Below, in pieces: positions 16,666-25,472 of a stretch of 64,000 bases of DNA. Origin of the DNA: Rothia nasimurium. GTDB lineage: Bacteria > Actinomycetota > Actinomycetes > Actinomycetales > Micrococcaceae. The notes under the pieces were generated by a model, which was not told the origin of the DNA, searched no databases, and worked only from the letters and a program-made list of their open reading frames with translations. Within the stretch, counting starts at the first letter, position 1. Each line of letters opens with the position of its first letter. The translations under genes and the position numbers were made by a program. The stretch spans positions 62,001 through 126,000 of the forward strand of contig NZ_CAKMSR010000008.1 of the NCBI RefSeq assembly GCF_928381705.1, read 5' to 3'.

Positions 16666-17991
16666 TTATGCCTCTTCGGGGTGAAGGTCGATCTCCTGGT
16701 TGCTCTTGGGTACCATGCTGACCGCAATCACCGACACCACAGCCAGGGCTGCGATGTAGACGCCAATCATCCATGACTGGCCGGTCTGCTTCAGAATCAT
16801 CTCAGCAATCATGGGGGCAAAGGCGCCACCCAGAATCGCGCCGATAGCGTAGCCAATCGAGATGCCTGAGAATCGTACGGAGGCCGGGAACATCTCGGCG
16901 TACATGGCCGACTGAGGGCCGTAGGAGGGGCCCAGGCCAATGGTGAGGATGAAAATAGCCAGGGTGAAGAGGGCTGCGTTGCCACTGTCGATCAGGAACC
17001 ACATGGGTACGGCCCAGAGAATCATAAAGCCGTAACCCAGCTGGAAGGTGCGCACGCGGCCAATCTTGTCGCTCATCCAGCCGCCGATCATGGTGAAGGT
17101 AAGCCAGCCCAGGCCACCAATAAGTGAGGCGGTCATGGCATCGCCGCGGGTCATGCCCAGGGCCTTCACGCCGTAAGAAATGAAGAAGGCGATAACCAGG
17201 TAGCCCGCTGCGTTGTTGGCGATAAAGATCAGGGCTGCCAACATAACCTCTTTAGTGTTGCCCTTAAAGAGCTGCTTGAGCGGTGCCGATTCGCGCTTCT
17301 TGAGGTTCTGCATCTCCTTGAAGACGGGGGATTCTTCAACGGAGTGGCGGATGTAGAAGCCCACCAGAATCAGGATGATGGACGACCAGAAGGGGATACG
17401 CCAGCCAAAGCTGAGGAACTGCTCTTCGGTCAAAATGGAGTTGAGGAAGAGATTGACCAGGGTTGCCAGAATCATGCCCAGGGGCACGCCGATCTGGGGG
17501 AAGGCTCCGAAGAAGCCGCGCTTGTTGCGGGGTGCGTGCTCCACCGACATGAGGGCGGCGCCGCCCCATTCGCCGCCGGCTGAGAAACCCTGGAGAATAC
17601 GCAGAACCACGATAATGATGGGCGCTGCGATGCCGATTTGGGCGTAGGTGGGCACAAAACCGATACCGACGGTGGCGATACCCATCAGAATGAGGGTGAG
17701 CACCAGGGTGATGCGGCGGCCGAACTTGTCGCCGATGTGACCGGCGACGATAGCGCCAAGCGGGCGGAAGATAAAGCTAATACCCAGGGACGCCCACGAA
17801 ACAATCTGGGCGATGGTCTTGTCTTCACCTTCGGGGGTGAAGTACTGGGTGGCAAGAATCAGGCCTGCGGCCTGGGCGTAGATGAAGAAGTCGTACCATT
17901 CGATGGTGGTGCCGATGAGGGTGCCTGCTAGCACCTTCTTTTCTTCGCGGCTGACCCGGTGGCGGGTGCTAGCTGCCATGTGTGAAGACAT
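16666..17991 (-). CDS. MFS transporter, metabolite:H+ symporter (MHS) family
   Basis: 441 residues from ATG 17991 with AAGGAG upstream; a longer frame to 18048 lacks a ribosome site. The protein has about 12 hydrophobic segments. GTTIEWYDFFIYAQAAGLI near residue 25 and GHIGDKFGRRITL near 85 are the hallmark of the MHS group (KgtP, ShiA, ProP and PcaK-like carboxylate permeases). GGEWGGAALMSVEHAPRNKRG near 140 is another. Proton-driven uptake of an organic acid is expected. The operator-like site at 18103 ties it to the phenylacetate regulon, so uptake of phenylacetate or a related aromatic acid is the best guess. Confidence 0.85.
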   Translation of the reverse strand: MSSHMAASTRHRVSREEKKVLAGTLIGTTIEWYDFFIYAQAAGLILATQYFTPEGEDKTIAQIVSWASLGISFIFRPLGAIVAGHIGDKFGRRITLVLTLILMGIATVGIGFVPTYAQIGIAAPIIIVVLRILQGFSAGGEWGGAALMSVEHAPRNKRGFFGAFPQIGVPLGMILATLVNLFLNSILTEEQFLSFGWRIPFWSSIILILVGFYIRHSVEESPVFKEMQNLKKRESAPLKQLFKGNTKEVMLAALIFIANNAAGYLVIAFFISYGVKALGMTRGDAMTASLIGGLGWLTFTMIGGWMSDKIGRVRTFQLGYGFMILWAVPMWFLIDSGNAALFTLAIFILTIGLGPSYGPQSAMYAEMFPASVRFSGISIGYAIGAILGGAFAPMIAEMILKQTGQSWMIGVYIAALAVVSVIAVSMVPKSNQEIDLHPEEA

Positions 17992-18102
17992 CGGTGTCTC
18001 CTTGTATGCGGGGGTGGATGATATGCGCCCTCCTGAGGTGGGGGTCACATTTGTTTGAAATCATATACGAAAATGTGGGGTGTGCAATAGGTCTGCGCGA
18101 GA

Positions 18103-18128
18103 AATTTTTTAACGCTCGGTCAGTAATT
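18103..18128 (-). promoter_or_regulatory. PaaR-type operator 4 (upstream of the MFS gene)
   Basis: Read on the minus strand, the half TTACTGACCGAGCGTT matches the other three sites exactly in the core; the distal arm is degraded to an A/T run. It lies 112 bp upstream of the MFS start, farther than the other copies. Confidence 0.6.
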
Positions 18129-18163
18129 TCTACCCGACCCCGCCCGCAGGGAGGTTAAGGACG

Positions 18164-18197
18164 CCTGCCCCGCCCGGGTGCGTCCGGACGGGGCAGG
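18164..18197 (-). terminator. Hairpin downstream of the aldehyde dehydrogenase
   Basis: Nine-bp stem CCTGCCCCG 18164-18172 with CGGGGCAGG 18189-18197, loop 16 nt containing TCCGGA. It is 14 bp past the stop of the aldehyde dehydrogenase gene on the minus strand. The T tract is poor. Confidence 0.55.
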
Positions 18198-18210
18198 GAA
18201 GGGGCGGGGT

Positions 18211-19626
18211 TTATTCGCAGATAACCTGCGGCAGGCCCATATGCTTGAGGCCCTCGACGCCAAACTCCACGCCGTAACCTGACTTCTTGATGCCGCCGAA
18301 GGGGATGCGGGGGTCAATCGCGCCGTGCTTGTTGATCCAGACGGTGCCAGCCTCAATCTTGGCGGCAACCTCGCGGGCCCGCTCAATATTCGATGACCAG
18401 ACCGAGGCGCCCAGGCCCACGTTCAGCTTGTTGGCCTCTTCGAGGGCTTCCTCCAGGGTGGAGTAGCGGATAATCGGCAGAGCCGGGCCAAACTGCTCCT
18501 CAACCACCAGGGGGTTGTCCTTGTCAAGATCGGCCACCAGGGTGGTGGGGTAGAAGAAGCCCTTGGCATCTTCGTCGGGGTTGCCGCCCAGCAGGACGCG
18601 AGCACCGCCGTCCTTAGCCTTCTGCACCAGGTTGGCCACAATGTCGTACTGGGCCTTGTTTTGCAGGGGGCCCAGGACGTTCTGCTCCTCAAGGCCCACA
18701 CCCATGGGCATGTTCTGGGCGACGGCAACCAGCTCATCACAGACCTGATCGTAGAGGGAATCAGGGACGTAGAGGCGCTTGAGGGCCGCGCAGGTCTGGC
18801 TGGTATTGATAAAGGCGCCCCAGAAGAGGCCCTCGGCAATGGCCTTGGGGTCGGCGTCATCCAGTACGATACCGGCGTCATTGCCGCCCAGTTCCAGGGT
18901 GAGGCGCTTGAGGGTATCGGCCGTTGATGCGGCAATCTTCTTGCCGGTAGCAGTGGAGCCGGTAAAGGTAATCTTGTCGATGCCCGGGTGGGTGGTCATG
19001 GCAGCGCCTACCTCGGGAGTTGCCGGGATAATCTGCACAACGCCCTCGGGGAGCACGGTATTGATTACCTCAACCAGGGCCAGCACGCTCAGGGTGGTGT
19101 ACTCGGACGGCTTGAGCACAATGGTGTTACCCATGCGCAGGGCCGGGGCAATCTGCCAAATGGTAATCATGAGGGGCCAGTTCCAGGGGCCGATGCCGCC
19201 CACTACGCCAATGGGGCGGTAGTTGAGCACGGCGCGGGTCTCGCCGTCATCCACCAGGGTCTCTTCCTCCATGCCGAAGGACGCGGTGGCGCGAGTCCAG
19301 GCTACGCAACCGCCCAGCTCAAACCGGGCATTGGGGCCGTTGAGGGGCTTGCCCTGCTCGCGCGACAGCAGTTCGGCCAGGGGCTCGGAGGCCTGCTCGA
19401 TGGCGTCCGCCATCTTCATGAGGTAGTTGCTGCGCTCGGCGTGAGAGAGGGCTGCCCAGGCCGGCTGGGCTTCACGCGCCTTGGCGACAAGCTGGTCAAG
19501 GACGTCGGTGCCCTGCTCGGGTGCCAGGCCGATAAGTTCTTCGGTGGCCGGGTCAAAAACCTCGCGGGTGCCGCCCGTGGTCACGCGGCTCACCAGTTCT
19601 GAGTAGGATGTGGGTAGTGACAGCAT
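18211..19626 (-). CDS. NAD-dependent aldehyde dehydrogenase, possibly phenylacetaldehyde dehydrogenase
   Basis: 471 residues from ATG 19626, six nt after AAGGAG; the frame stays open to 20310 but only as antisense of the AraC gene. Motifs: GPWNWPLMITIWQIAPAL near 145, FTGSTATGKKIAAS near 225, the base ELGGNDAGIVLDD near 248, and the nucleophile segment NTSQTCAALKRLYV near 283. A PFGGIKKSGYG tail is near 445. The exact substrate is not readable. The divergent FeaR-like regulator and the adjacent phenylacetate genes make phenylacetaldehyde, from phenylethylamine or phenylalanine, a sensible candidate. Alternatives are succinate semialdehyde or betaine aldehyde. Confidence 0.8.
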   Translation of the reverse strand: MLSLPTSYSELVSRVTTGGTREVFDPATEELIGLAPEQGTDVLDQLVAKAREAQPAWAALSHAERSNYLMKMADAIEQASEPLAELLSREQGKPLNGPNARFELGGCVAWTRATASFGMEEETLVDDGETRAVLNYRPIGVVGGIGPWNWPLMITIWQIAPALRMGNTIVLKPSEYTTLSVLALVEVINTVLPEGVVQIIPATPEVGAAMTTHPGIDKITFTGSTATGKKIAASTADTLKRLTLELGGNDAGIVLDDADPKAIAEGLFWGAFINTSQTCAALKRLYVPDSLYDQVCDELVAVAQNMPMGVGLEEQNVLGPLQNKAQYDIVANLVQKAKDGGARVLLGGNPDEDAKGFFYPTTLVADLDKDNPLVVEEQFGPALPIIRYSTLEEALEEANKLNVGLGASVWSSNIERAREVAAKIEAGTVWINKHGAIDPRIPFGGIKKSGYGVEFGVEGLKHMGLPQVICE

Positions 19627-19767
19627 TGTCATCTCCTTGCTGTTAAAAACGGTTACATCTATGATGTGAGTCACGGTTTTATGCGCGTTAGGCGAGCTGT
19701 GCACAGTATTTGGCGCAGTGTGCGCCCGGTCACTTATATGACCGCAGGACAGCAGGAGGGCGCCCAC

Positions 19768-20727
19768 GTGAGCCAAGAAGAAAACCGCGCAGCCTACCGC
19801 TTCAGGCAGCACCAAGAACTCGGCTTCACCGACTGGTGTGCCGGTGCGCGCGAAAGCTTCGGCGACCTGCGCATCACCTGCGACGAGCCCGAAAACTTCA
19901 GCGCCAGCGTCCGCACCGCCTCCCTGGGGGATGTAGAACTCTTCGACATGACCACCCCCGCCCACAGCGTCGCCCGCACCCCCGATGCGCACGACGCCGA
20001 ACACAACGGCTACTGCAAACTCAGCCTGCAACTCGACGGCGAAGCCGTGCTCACCCAGGACGGGCGCACCTGCCACCTGCGCCCCGGCGACCTGGCCCTC
20101 TACGTGACCAAACGCCCCTACCAGCTCGAATACCCCGGCCAGCAGCGCAGCCTCATTGTGCTCTTCCCGCAAAACTTCGTGCACCTGGGGGCCGACTACG
20201 TAGGGGTTATTACGGCCACCCCCGTCTCTGACCAGCAAGGGCTCGGAAAGTTCGCTGTGCCCCTCTTTGAGCAGCTCGCAGCCAACCTTGACGAACTCAG
20301 TGGCCCCCATGCCCTGGCCCTCGTACGCTCAGCCCTCGAAATGCTGATTACCGTCATGGCAGCAGAATCAAACGAAGCCGGGCGCTCGCCGGGCAATATG
20401 CTCTTTCACCAGGCCGTCGCCTATATTGAAGAGCACCTGGGCGACCCTGACCTGGGCCCCGGCAAAATCGCTGACGCCCTCTACATCTCCCTGCGGCAGC
20501 TGCACGGCAGGTTTGCGGCCAATCAGCAGACCGTCTCTACCTACATCCGCACCCGCCGCCTGGAATGTATTCGAGAGGATTTGGCTAACCCCCTTTACCG
20601 CGGGGATTCGGTGCAGACTATCAGTGCTCGCTATGCCCTGTTTGACCCCTCGCACGTGAGTAAGGCCTTTAAAGCTGAATACGGTGAATCGCCCTCGGCC
20701 TACCGGGCGAGAATGCTGGCTAGCTAG
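19768..20727 (+). CDS. AraC-family regulator, FeaR-like
   Basis: 319 residues from GTG 19768, eight nt behind GGAGGG; an ATG at 19738 is possible. The N-terminal half is an AraC-binding-type cupin (DGEAVLTQDGRTCHLRPGD near 92 and LYVTKRPYQLEYPG near 115). The C-terminal 100 residues hold two helix-turn-helix units: LGPGKIADALYISLRQLHGR, then VQTISARYALFDPSHVSKAF, with the closing motif GESPSAYR. This layout is that of FeaR, which activates amine-to-phenylacetate genes in E. coli. It is divergent from the aldehyde dehydrogenase at 18211, which it probably controls. Confidence 0.82.
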   Translation: MSQEENRAAYRFRQHQELGFTDWCAGARESFGDLRITCDEPENFSASVRTASLGDVELFDMTTPAHSVARTPDAHDAEHNGYCKLSLQLDGEAVLTQDGRTCHLRPGDLALYVTKRPYQLEYPGQQRSLIVLFPQNFVHLGADYVGVITATPVSDQQGLGKFAVPLFEQLAANLDELSGPHALALVRSALEMLITVMAAESNEAGRSPGNMLFHQAVAYIEEHLGDPDLGPGKIADALYISLRQLHGRFAANQQTVSTYIRTRRLECIREDLANPLYRGDSVQTISARYALFDPSHVSKAFKAEYGESPSAYRARMLAS

Positions 20728-20733
20728 CCTGTC

Positions 20734-20780
20734 GAAAAGTGCAACTGCCGTATGAAAAGTGACGGGCACTTGCACTTTTC
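20734..20780 (+). terminator. Terminator of the AraC gene
   Basis: Near-perfect hairpin: GAAAAGTGCAACTGCCG 20734-20750 against CGGGCACTTGCACTTTTC 20763-20780, seven bp after the AraC stop. The 3' arm ends in TTTTC. Confidence 0.75.
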
Positions 20781-20862
20781 CGATGGCGTCTCCCTATCGC
20801 TCGAAATGCTTTCCTGGTAAAGTAATGCCTGTAAGGAAAATCAACCTGAAAGGCATGCAACC

Positions 20863-21870
20863 ATGGCACCTAAAATAGGCTTCCTCTCCTTCGGCCACTA
20901 CGGCGACTACCCCGGTTCCAAAACCCGCACGGGCGCCGACATGCTCCACCAGGCCATCGACCTGGCTGTCGGCGCTGAAGACATCGGGCTGGATGGGGCC
21001 TTCTACCGCGTCCACCACTTCGCCCAGCAACAGATGTCCCCCTTCCCCCTACTGGCCGCCGCAGGGGCCCGCACCTCCACCATCGAGCTGGGCACCGGCG
21101 TCATTGACATGCGCTACGAAAACCCGCTCTACATGGCAGAACAGGCCGCCATGGTCGACCTGATTGCCGGTAACGAGCGCCTACAGCTGGGTATCTCCCG
21201 CGGGTCACCCGAGACCGTCTACAAGGGCTTTGCCCACTTCGGCTACCTACCTGCCGAGGGGGAGGACGAGTCTGACATGGCTCGCCGTCACACCGCCCTC
21301 TTCCGCGAGGCTATTGCCGGGAAGGGAATCGCCCAGAGCGTTTCTGACCCCACCCAGCTTGATCCGATTACGCCCCAGTCACCCGGCCTGCCCCGTCGTA
21401 TCTGGTGGGGTGCTGGCACTCGCGATACTGCCCGCTGGACCGGCGAACAGGGCATGAACCTGATGTCCTCCACCCTGCTGTTGGAAGATACCGGTGTGCC
21501 CTTTGACCAGCTCCAGGCCGAGCAACTACGTATCTTCAAGCAGGCTTGGGCGGACGCCGGGCACGAGGGCACCCCGCGCACGTCGGTATCGCGTTCGATT
21601 ATTCCGATTATTGACGAGCAGAGTAACTACTACTTCGGCCTGCGCGCCCAGGCTGAGGGCCAGGACCAGGTCGGTATTCTGGACGGCGCCGTCTCCCGCT
21701 TCGGCAAGAGCTACATCGGTGAGCCCGACAAAATCGCCGAAGAGCTAGCTCAGGACGAGGCCGTGGCCGAGGCGGACACCCTGCTGGTGACCATTCCCAA
21801 CATGCTGGGAGTGGACTTCAACCTGCGTCAGCTGGAGGCCATCGTCCGCGACATCAAGCCCGCGCTCTAA
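20863..21870 (+). CDS. LLM-class flavin-dependent oxidoreductase
   Basis: 335 residues, the usual size for bacterial-luciferase-like monooxygenases. N-terminal IGFLSFGHYGDYPGS, YRVHHFAQQQMSPFPLLAA near 48, TIELGTGVIDMRYENP near 70, and the ERLQLGISRGSPETVYKGF segment near 107 fit the TIM-barrel LLM family that binds FMN or F420. Substrate unknown. It is single-gene, flanked by terminators, so its neighbours offer no clue. Nothing unusual in composition. Confidence 0.85.
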   Translation: MAPKIGFLSFGHYGDYPGSKTRTGADMLHQAIDLAVGAEDIGLDGAFYRVHHFAQQQMSPFPLLAAAGARTSTIELGTGVIDMRYENPLYMAEQAAMVDLIAGNERLQLGISRGSPETVYKGFAHFGYLPAEGEDESDMARRHTALFREAIAGKGIAQSVSDPTQLDPITPQSPGLPRRIWWGAGTRDTARWTGEQGMNLMSSTLLLEDTGVPFDQLQAEQLRIFKQAWADAGHEGTPRTSVSRSIIPIIDEQSNYYFGLRAQAEGQDQVGILDGAVSRFGKSYIGEPDKIAEELAQDEAVAEADTLLVTIPNMLGVDFNLRQLEAIVRDIKPAL

Positions 21871-21907
21871 CCCCCCCGTTCCCGCCCCTAGCAAGGGGAC
21901 CTCATTT

Positions 21908-21944
21908 CTTCAAAAGGACCGCATAATATGCGGTCCTTTTGAAG
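21908..21944. terminator. Bidirectional terminator
   Basis: Perfect 17-bp stem: CTTCAAAAGGACCGCAT 21908-21924 with ATGCGGTCCTTTTGAAG 21928-21944 and a three-nt loop. It lies between the LLM gene (+) and the lipoprotein gene (-), convergent, and works in both directions. Confidence 0.9.
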
Positions 21945-21971
21945 TTTTGCGGTCCCTTTGAGAGTGAGGAG

Positions 21972-22547
21972 TTACTTGGCGGCTTTAATCTCAGACTCAG
22001 TGACCCACTTATGGTTCTTCATGGTCATGCCACCGGCAGTAAAGTCCACCATATAAACGGTCTCATCAGTCGATGACTCAATTGTTCCTTCGGCTCCCTT
22101 CATGCCTGCCATGTGTTCAGCCTCGATGGTCACGGGAGTGCCGTCAGCAAGGCGCTCACTCCCAACGTCCGCAAGTTCTTCCTGCACAACCCACTTGTGG
22201 TCGGTCACGGGGGCAGACCCGTCAGTGGGAGTGTAATTCACCGAGTAAGTGTAGGTCTGGTAAGCACCAACGACGGTGGCGGTCGCCCCGTCCATGCCGC
22301 TCATGTGGTCAGCAGCAAGAACTACCTCGGTGCCAACAGGGTAGGTGGGGTCGGTAGCTTCGGCGATGCCGGCAGGGGCAGGCCCGCCATCTGCCGGGTG
22401 ATTGGCGTGATCAGCGTGGGCAGTTGCGGCCGATGACACCAGGGTCTCGGCTTCACTTTTAGCCGTGGAGTCGTTGGAACCACAGGCCGTCAAAGCCAGC
22501 AGCGATGCAGCGGTGAGGGCGAGGACGCGGGTAGTTAGGGTTTTCAT
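21972..22547 (-). CDS. YdhK-like (DUF1541) copper-associated lipoprotein
   Basis: 191 residues with a lipoprotein signal peptide: positively charged start, hydrophobic core, lipobox LTAC with Cys22. A His/Asp-rich linker follows (HADHANHP). Two homologous domains of about 60 residues come next; each carries a HMxGM motif (DHMSGMDGA, EHMAGMKGA), a tyrosine-rich strand and a DHKWV/NHKWV ending. The Met/His content suggests metal binding at the outer membrane face. It lies 28 bp behind the copper ATPase gene in the same direction, as such genes do in other Gram-positives, so a role in extracytoplasmic copper handling is inferred. Confidence 0.82.
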   Translation of the reverse strand: MKTLTTRVLALTAASLLALTACGSNDSTAKSEAETLVSSAATAHADHANHPADGGPAPAGIAEATDPTYPVGTEVVLAADHMSGMDGATATVVGAYQTYTYSVNYTPTDGSAPVTDHKWVVQEELADVGSERLADGTPVTIEAEHMAGMKGAEGTIESSTDETVYMVDFTAGGMTMKNHKWVTESEIKAAK

Positions 22548-22575
22548 AGTTACCTCCTAGGGTGTGGGTTGAATG

Positions 22576-24852
22576 TTATGAGAAGCGGAAGAGTCGGGTG
22601 GAGTTGAGCACCACGAAGACCGACGAGAAAGCCATGGCCGCCGCCGCAATCATGGGGTTGAGCAGGCCCGCCGCCGCCACCGGAATCGCCACCGTGTTAT
22701 AGGCAAAAGCCCAGAACAGGTTGCTCTTAATCAGGCGCAGGGTAGCCCGCGAGAGCCGAATCGCCGTCGGGAGTGAGCCCAGGTCACTGCGGACAATGGT
22801 CATGTCGGCAGCCTCCATGGCCACGTCGGTGCCCGACCCCATGGCCACGCCCACATCGGCCTTGGCCAGGGCGGCTGCGTCATTCACACCGTCGCCCACC
22901 ATGGCGACCCCCACCCCGCCCTCTTGCAGGCGGGTGATGGTGGCCAGCTTATCGGAGGGGCTAACTCCCGCATAAACATTCGCGGAGTCAATGCCCACCC
23001 GGGCAGCTACCGCACGGGCGACGGGTTCGGCGTCCCCGGTCAGTAGAACCGGGGTGAGCCCCAGGTCCTTGAGTTCTGCCAGGGCTTCGGACGCCCCCGG
23101 CTTGGGGGTATCTTGCAGGGCCAGCAGGGCCGCGGGCTGCCCGTTGAGAGCAAGGACGACGGTGGTGCGCCCGGCCTCCTGCCCGGCCAGTAGGGTGCGG
23201 GTGTGGGCTTCGCTCAGCTCGACACCTTCGGCAGCCAAGAAGCTGGCCTGACCCACTAGAGCCGTGATTTCTCGGCTTTCACCCGGGGAAACCTCTTCCA
23301 GCAGGGTAGCTTGAACACCCCCGCCGGGGGCTGACTCAAAGGCGGTGACTTCAGACAGAGAGGAACCCGCCCCAGCAGCCTGGGCTGCCTGGGTGATAGC
23401 CCGGGCAATGGGGTGCTCAGAGCGGCTCTCAGCCGCCCCAGCCACCGCGAGCAGACGTCCGGCGTCCTGGGCTTCAAAGCCCGCAAGGGGAGTTACCTCA
23501 GCCAGGGTGAAGGTACCGGTGGTGACGGTGCCGGTCTTATCGAGCACCACGGTGCGCAGGTGCTTGGTGGATTCGAGCACCTGGGCCGACCGAATCAAAA
23601 TACCCAGCTGGGAACCGCGCGAGGTGCCTGCCAGCAGGGCCGTAGGGGTGGCCAGACCCAGGGCGCAGGGGCAGGCGATAACCAGCACCGACACGGCTGC
23701 GGTAAAGGCGGCGTTGAGGTCGCCGGTCAGCAACAACCAGCCTGCCAGGGTGGCCAGGGCCAGCCCAATGACAATCGGAACGAAAACCGCAGAAACCCTA
23801 TCTGCTAGGCGGGCGATAGGAGCCTTCGTCGATTGGGCCTCGGCCACGGTACGGCTCATCTGGGCCAGCACGGTATCGGCCCCTACCCGGGTGGCCCGCA
23901 CCGTCAGGGATCCGGACGTATTGACGGTCGCCCCGACAACAGCGTCCCCAACTTCCACCTCAACCGGCACAGACTCACCGGTCAGCAGGGAGGTGTCCAC
24001 CGCCGAGCGTCCTTCGACAACCTCGCCGTCCACCGCGATTTTCTCGCCGGGGCGCACCAGAAAGATGTCGCCGGGCAGCAGATCTTTGACGGGAATCTGC
24101 ACTTCCCGCCCGCCCTGCAGCACCGTGGCCGATTTAGCCCCCAGATTCAGCAGAGCCCGCAGGGCCTGGGACGAGCGCCGGGCGGTGCGGTGTTCAATGG
24201 TGCGGCCAGCCAGCAAAAAGAGGGTAATCATGGCGGCGGCATCGAAGTAGAGCATATGGTCCATGCCGTGCCCACCGGCGGACGCCCCGTGGCCGGCATG
24301 GGCGGTCATAGCCGGGTCCATGGCCAGCTGCCAGAGCGAAAAAGCGTAGGAGGCAACCACACCCAGAGAAATGAGGGTGTCCATGGTGAACGAGCCGTGC
24401 CGCAGGTTAGTCCAGGCCGGGCGGTGAAAAGGCAGGGCCGCCCAGGTCGCCACCGGCAGAGTCAGGGCGGCAACCACCCAGCCCCAATGGGGGAACTGGA
24501 AAGCAGCAAACATAGACATCAGAAACACCGGCAGGGTAAAGACCGCCGCCACCCACAGGCGCGGAGTGAGCGACCCCTGCTCAGCTTCCTCAGCCTGCTC
24601 GACGGCGTCCTGCTTCAAACTCGCCGTGTACCCGGCCTTCTCAATCGTCTCAATCAGCTGCTGGTCAGTGACCGAAGCAGGTGCAACCACACGGGCGGTT
24701 TCCAGCGGAAGATTGACCGAGGGGTCCACCCCAATTTTCTTGAGCTTGCGCTCCACCCGCCCCACACAGGACGCGCAGGTCATACCCCCCACATTCAGAT
24801 TCACGATGCGGGTGTCACCGGTGAAAACCTCAGCGGTAGATTGGGTTGGCAT
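22576..24852 (-). CDS. copA: Copper-translocating P1B-type ATPase
   Basis: 758 residues from ATG 24852. Order: N-terminal heavy-metal domain with GMTCASC at 23-29, transmembrane helices, TGES (291-294) of the actuator domain, the metal channel motif CPC at 394-396, the phosphorylation motif DKTGT at 438-442, and the C-terminal [16 protein letters not shown] hinge motif. A His/Met-rich extracytoplasmic loop (about 184-200) lies between two early helices. The CPC motif and neighbours CopZ and CsoR indicate Cu(I) export. It is separated from copZ by 328 bp holding two inverted repeat elements. Confidence 0.95.
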   Translation of the reverse strand: MPTQSTAEVFTGDTRIVNLNVGGMTCASCVGRVERKLKKIGVDPSVNLPLETARVVAPASVTDQQLIETIEKAGYTASLKQDAVEQAEEAEQGSLTPRLWVAAVFTLPVFLMSMFAAFQFPHWGWVVAALTLPVATWAALPFHRPAWTNLRHGSFTMDTLISLGVVASYAFSLWQLAMDPAMTAHAGHGASAGGHGMDHMLYFDAAAMITLFLLAGRTIEHRTARRSSQALRALLNLGAKSATVLQGGREVQIPVKDLLPGDIFLVRPGEKIAVDGEVVEGRSAVDTSLLTGESVPVEVEVGDAVVGATVNTSGSLTVRATRVGADTVLAQMSRTVAEAQSTKAPIARLADRVSAVFVPIVIGLALATLAGWLLLTGDLNAAFTAAVSVLVIACPCALGLATPTALLAGTSRGSQLGILIRSAQVLESTKHLRTVVLDKTGTVTTGTFTLAEVTPLAGFEAQDAGRLLAVAGAAESRSEHPIARAITQAAQAAGAGSSLSEVTAFESAPGGGVQATLLEEVSPGESREITALVGQASFLAAEGVELSEAHTRTLLAGQEAGRTTVVLALNGQPAALLALQDTPKPGASEALAELKDLGLTPVLLTGDAEPVARAVAARVGIDSANVYAGVSPSDKLATITRLQEGGVGVAMVGDGVNDAAALAKADVGVAMGSGTDVAMEAADMTIVRSDLGSLPTAIRLSRATLRLIKSNLFWAFAYNTVAIPVAAAGLLNPMIAAAAMAFSSVFVVLNSTRLFRFS

Positions 24853-24931
24853 GATGCCTTCTTTCACTTGATGTGTCTGTTGTGTTTGGTGCTTGTAGGG
24901 TTCTTGGGGCCGGGCGCATATCGCGAGCTTT

Positions 24932-25028
24932 GGAGGGCGGCTTTGCCCAGCGACCCTCTTGCTCCTCGCCTGGGGGCTCGTCGCAATTCACGCCAGCCCC
25001 GGAGCCAGCTGGGCGCCAGCCGCCCTCC
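24932..25028 (-). repeat. Double-stem repeat, copy A1
   Basis: Read on the minus strand: outer 10-bp stem GGAGGGCGGC / GCCGCCCTCC (25028-25019 with 24941-24932), inner stem GCCCAG / CTGGGC, then the conserved loop GGGGCTGGCGTGAATTG, a variable hairpin, and GAGGGTCG on the 3' side. It fills half of the 328-bp gap between copZ and copA, which holds no gene. Copies A2, B and C share the architecture. An extra inverted match (TGGGCAAAGCCGCCCT, 25147-25162) pairs with 24935-24949. Confidence 0.75.
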
Positions 25029-25037
25029 GTCGCCCGG

Positions 25038-25145
25038 GGGTGCGGGCGCGCGTCGGCAGCCAACTGGCTGGGGCTGGCATGAATCGCGCGCGAGCTTGCG
25101 AGCCCGCGAGAAGGTTAGTTGGCAGAGACGCGCGTCCGCCCCACC
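25038..25145 (+). repeat. Double-stem repeat, copy A2
   Basis: Read on the plus strand: outer stem CGCGCGTC 25047-25054 with GACGCGCG 25127-25134 (extendable outward with bulges), spacer GGCA/AGA, inner stem GCCAACT 25059-25065 with AGTTGGC 25117-25123, conserved loop GGCTGGGGCTGGCATGAATC, a short GC-rich hairpin, and GAGAAGGTT. Adjacent to copy A1 in opposite orientation, directly beyond the copZ stop. Confidence 0.75.
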
Positions 25146-25180
25146 GTGGGCAAAGCCGCCCTCGGCAGCCCGCTGGGAGA

Positions 25181-25396
25181 TTAGGCGACGGGGGTGAAGC
25201 CGGCTTCTTCGATGGCAGCTGAGACGGCTGCGGCGTCCAGGTCGCCGGTGTGGTTGATGGTGACGGTGGATTCGCCGTCCTTGACCACATCGACCTCTAC
25301 GCCGGTGACGTTCTCAATCTCTTCGATTTCTTCGCGCACGCTCATGGCGCAGTGGTTGCAGGTGAGGCCGGTTGCCTTGACGATGGTTGCTGACAT
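25181..25396 (-). CDS. copZ: Copper chaperone (heavy-metal-associated domain)
   Basis: 71 residues, one ferredoxin-like HMA domain. The Cu(I)-binding motif is TCNHC at residues 12-16, and the C-terminal EEAGFTPV ending is typical of CopZ. It would ferry Cu(I) in the cytosol to CopA and to the sensor CsoR. AAGGAG precedes ATG 25396. It lies 76 bp behind csoR, so csoR and copZ are likely cotranscribed from the operator-controlled promoter at 25840. Confidence 0.92.
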   Translation of the reverse strand: MSATIVKATGLTCNHCAMSVREEIEEIENVTGVEVDVVKDGESTVTINHTGDLDAAAVSAAIEEAGFTPVA

Positions 25397-25472
25397 GGGA
25401 TTTCTCCTTGTGAGGTAAGGGGCGCGGACGCCCGTACTTGCGGTGGCGGGAAGCGGTGGGCTTCCGCCGGGT

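Noticed and set aside
1731..19680. TGAGTCAC-type motif as a regulatory box
   Set aside because: Seen in the terminator arms at 1731 and 1783, near 3650 and near 19666, but without a consistent position relative to genes.
19627..20310. A 699-residue version of the aldehyde dehydrogenase
   Set aside because: The extra frame is antisense to the AraC gene and the good ribosome site and normal N-terminus are at 19626.
23345..25197. Long plus-strand open frames opposite copA
   Set aside because: Shadow frames of the GC-rich copA gene; no family motif, no ribosome site.
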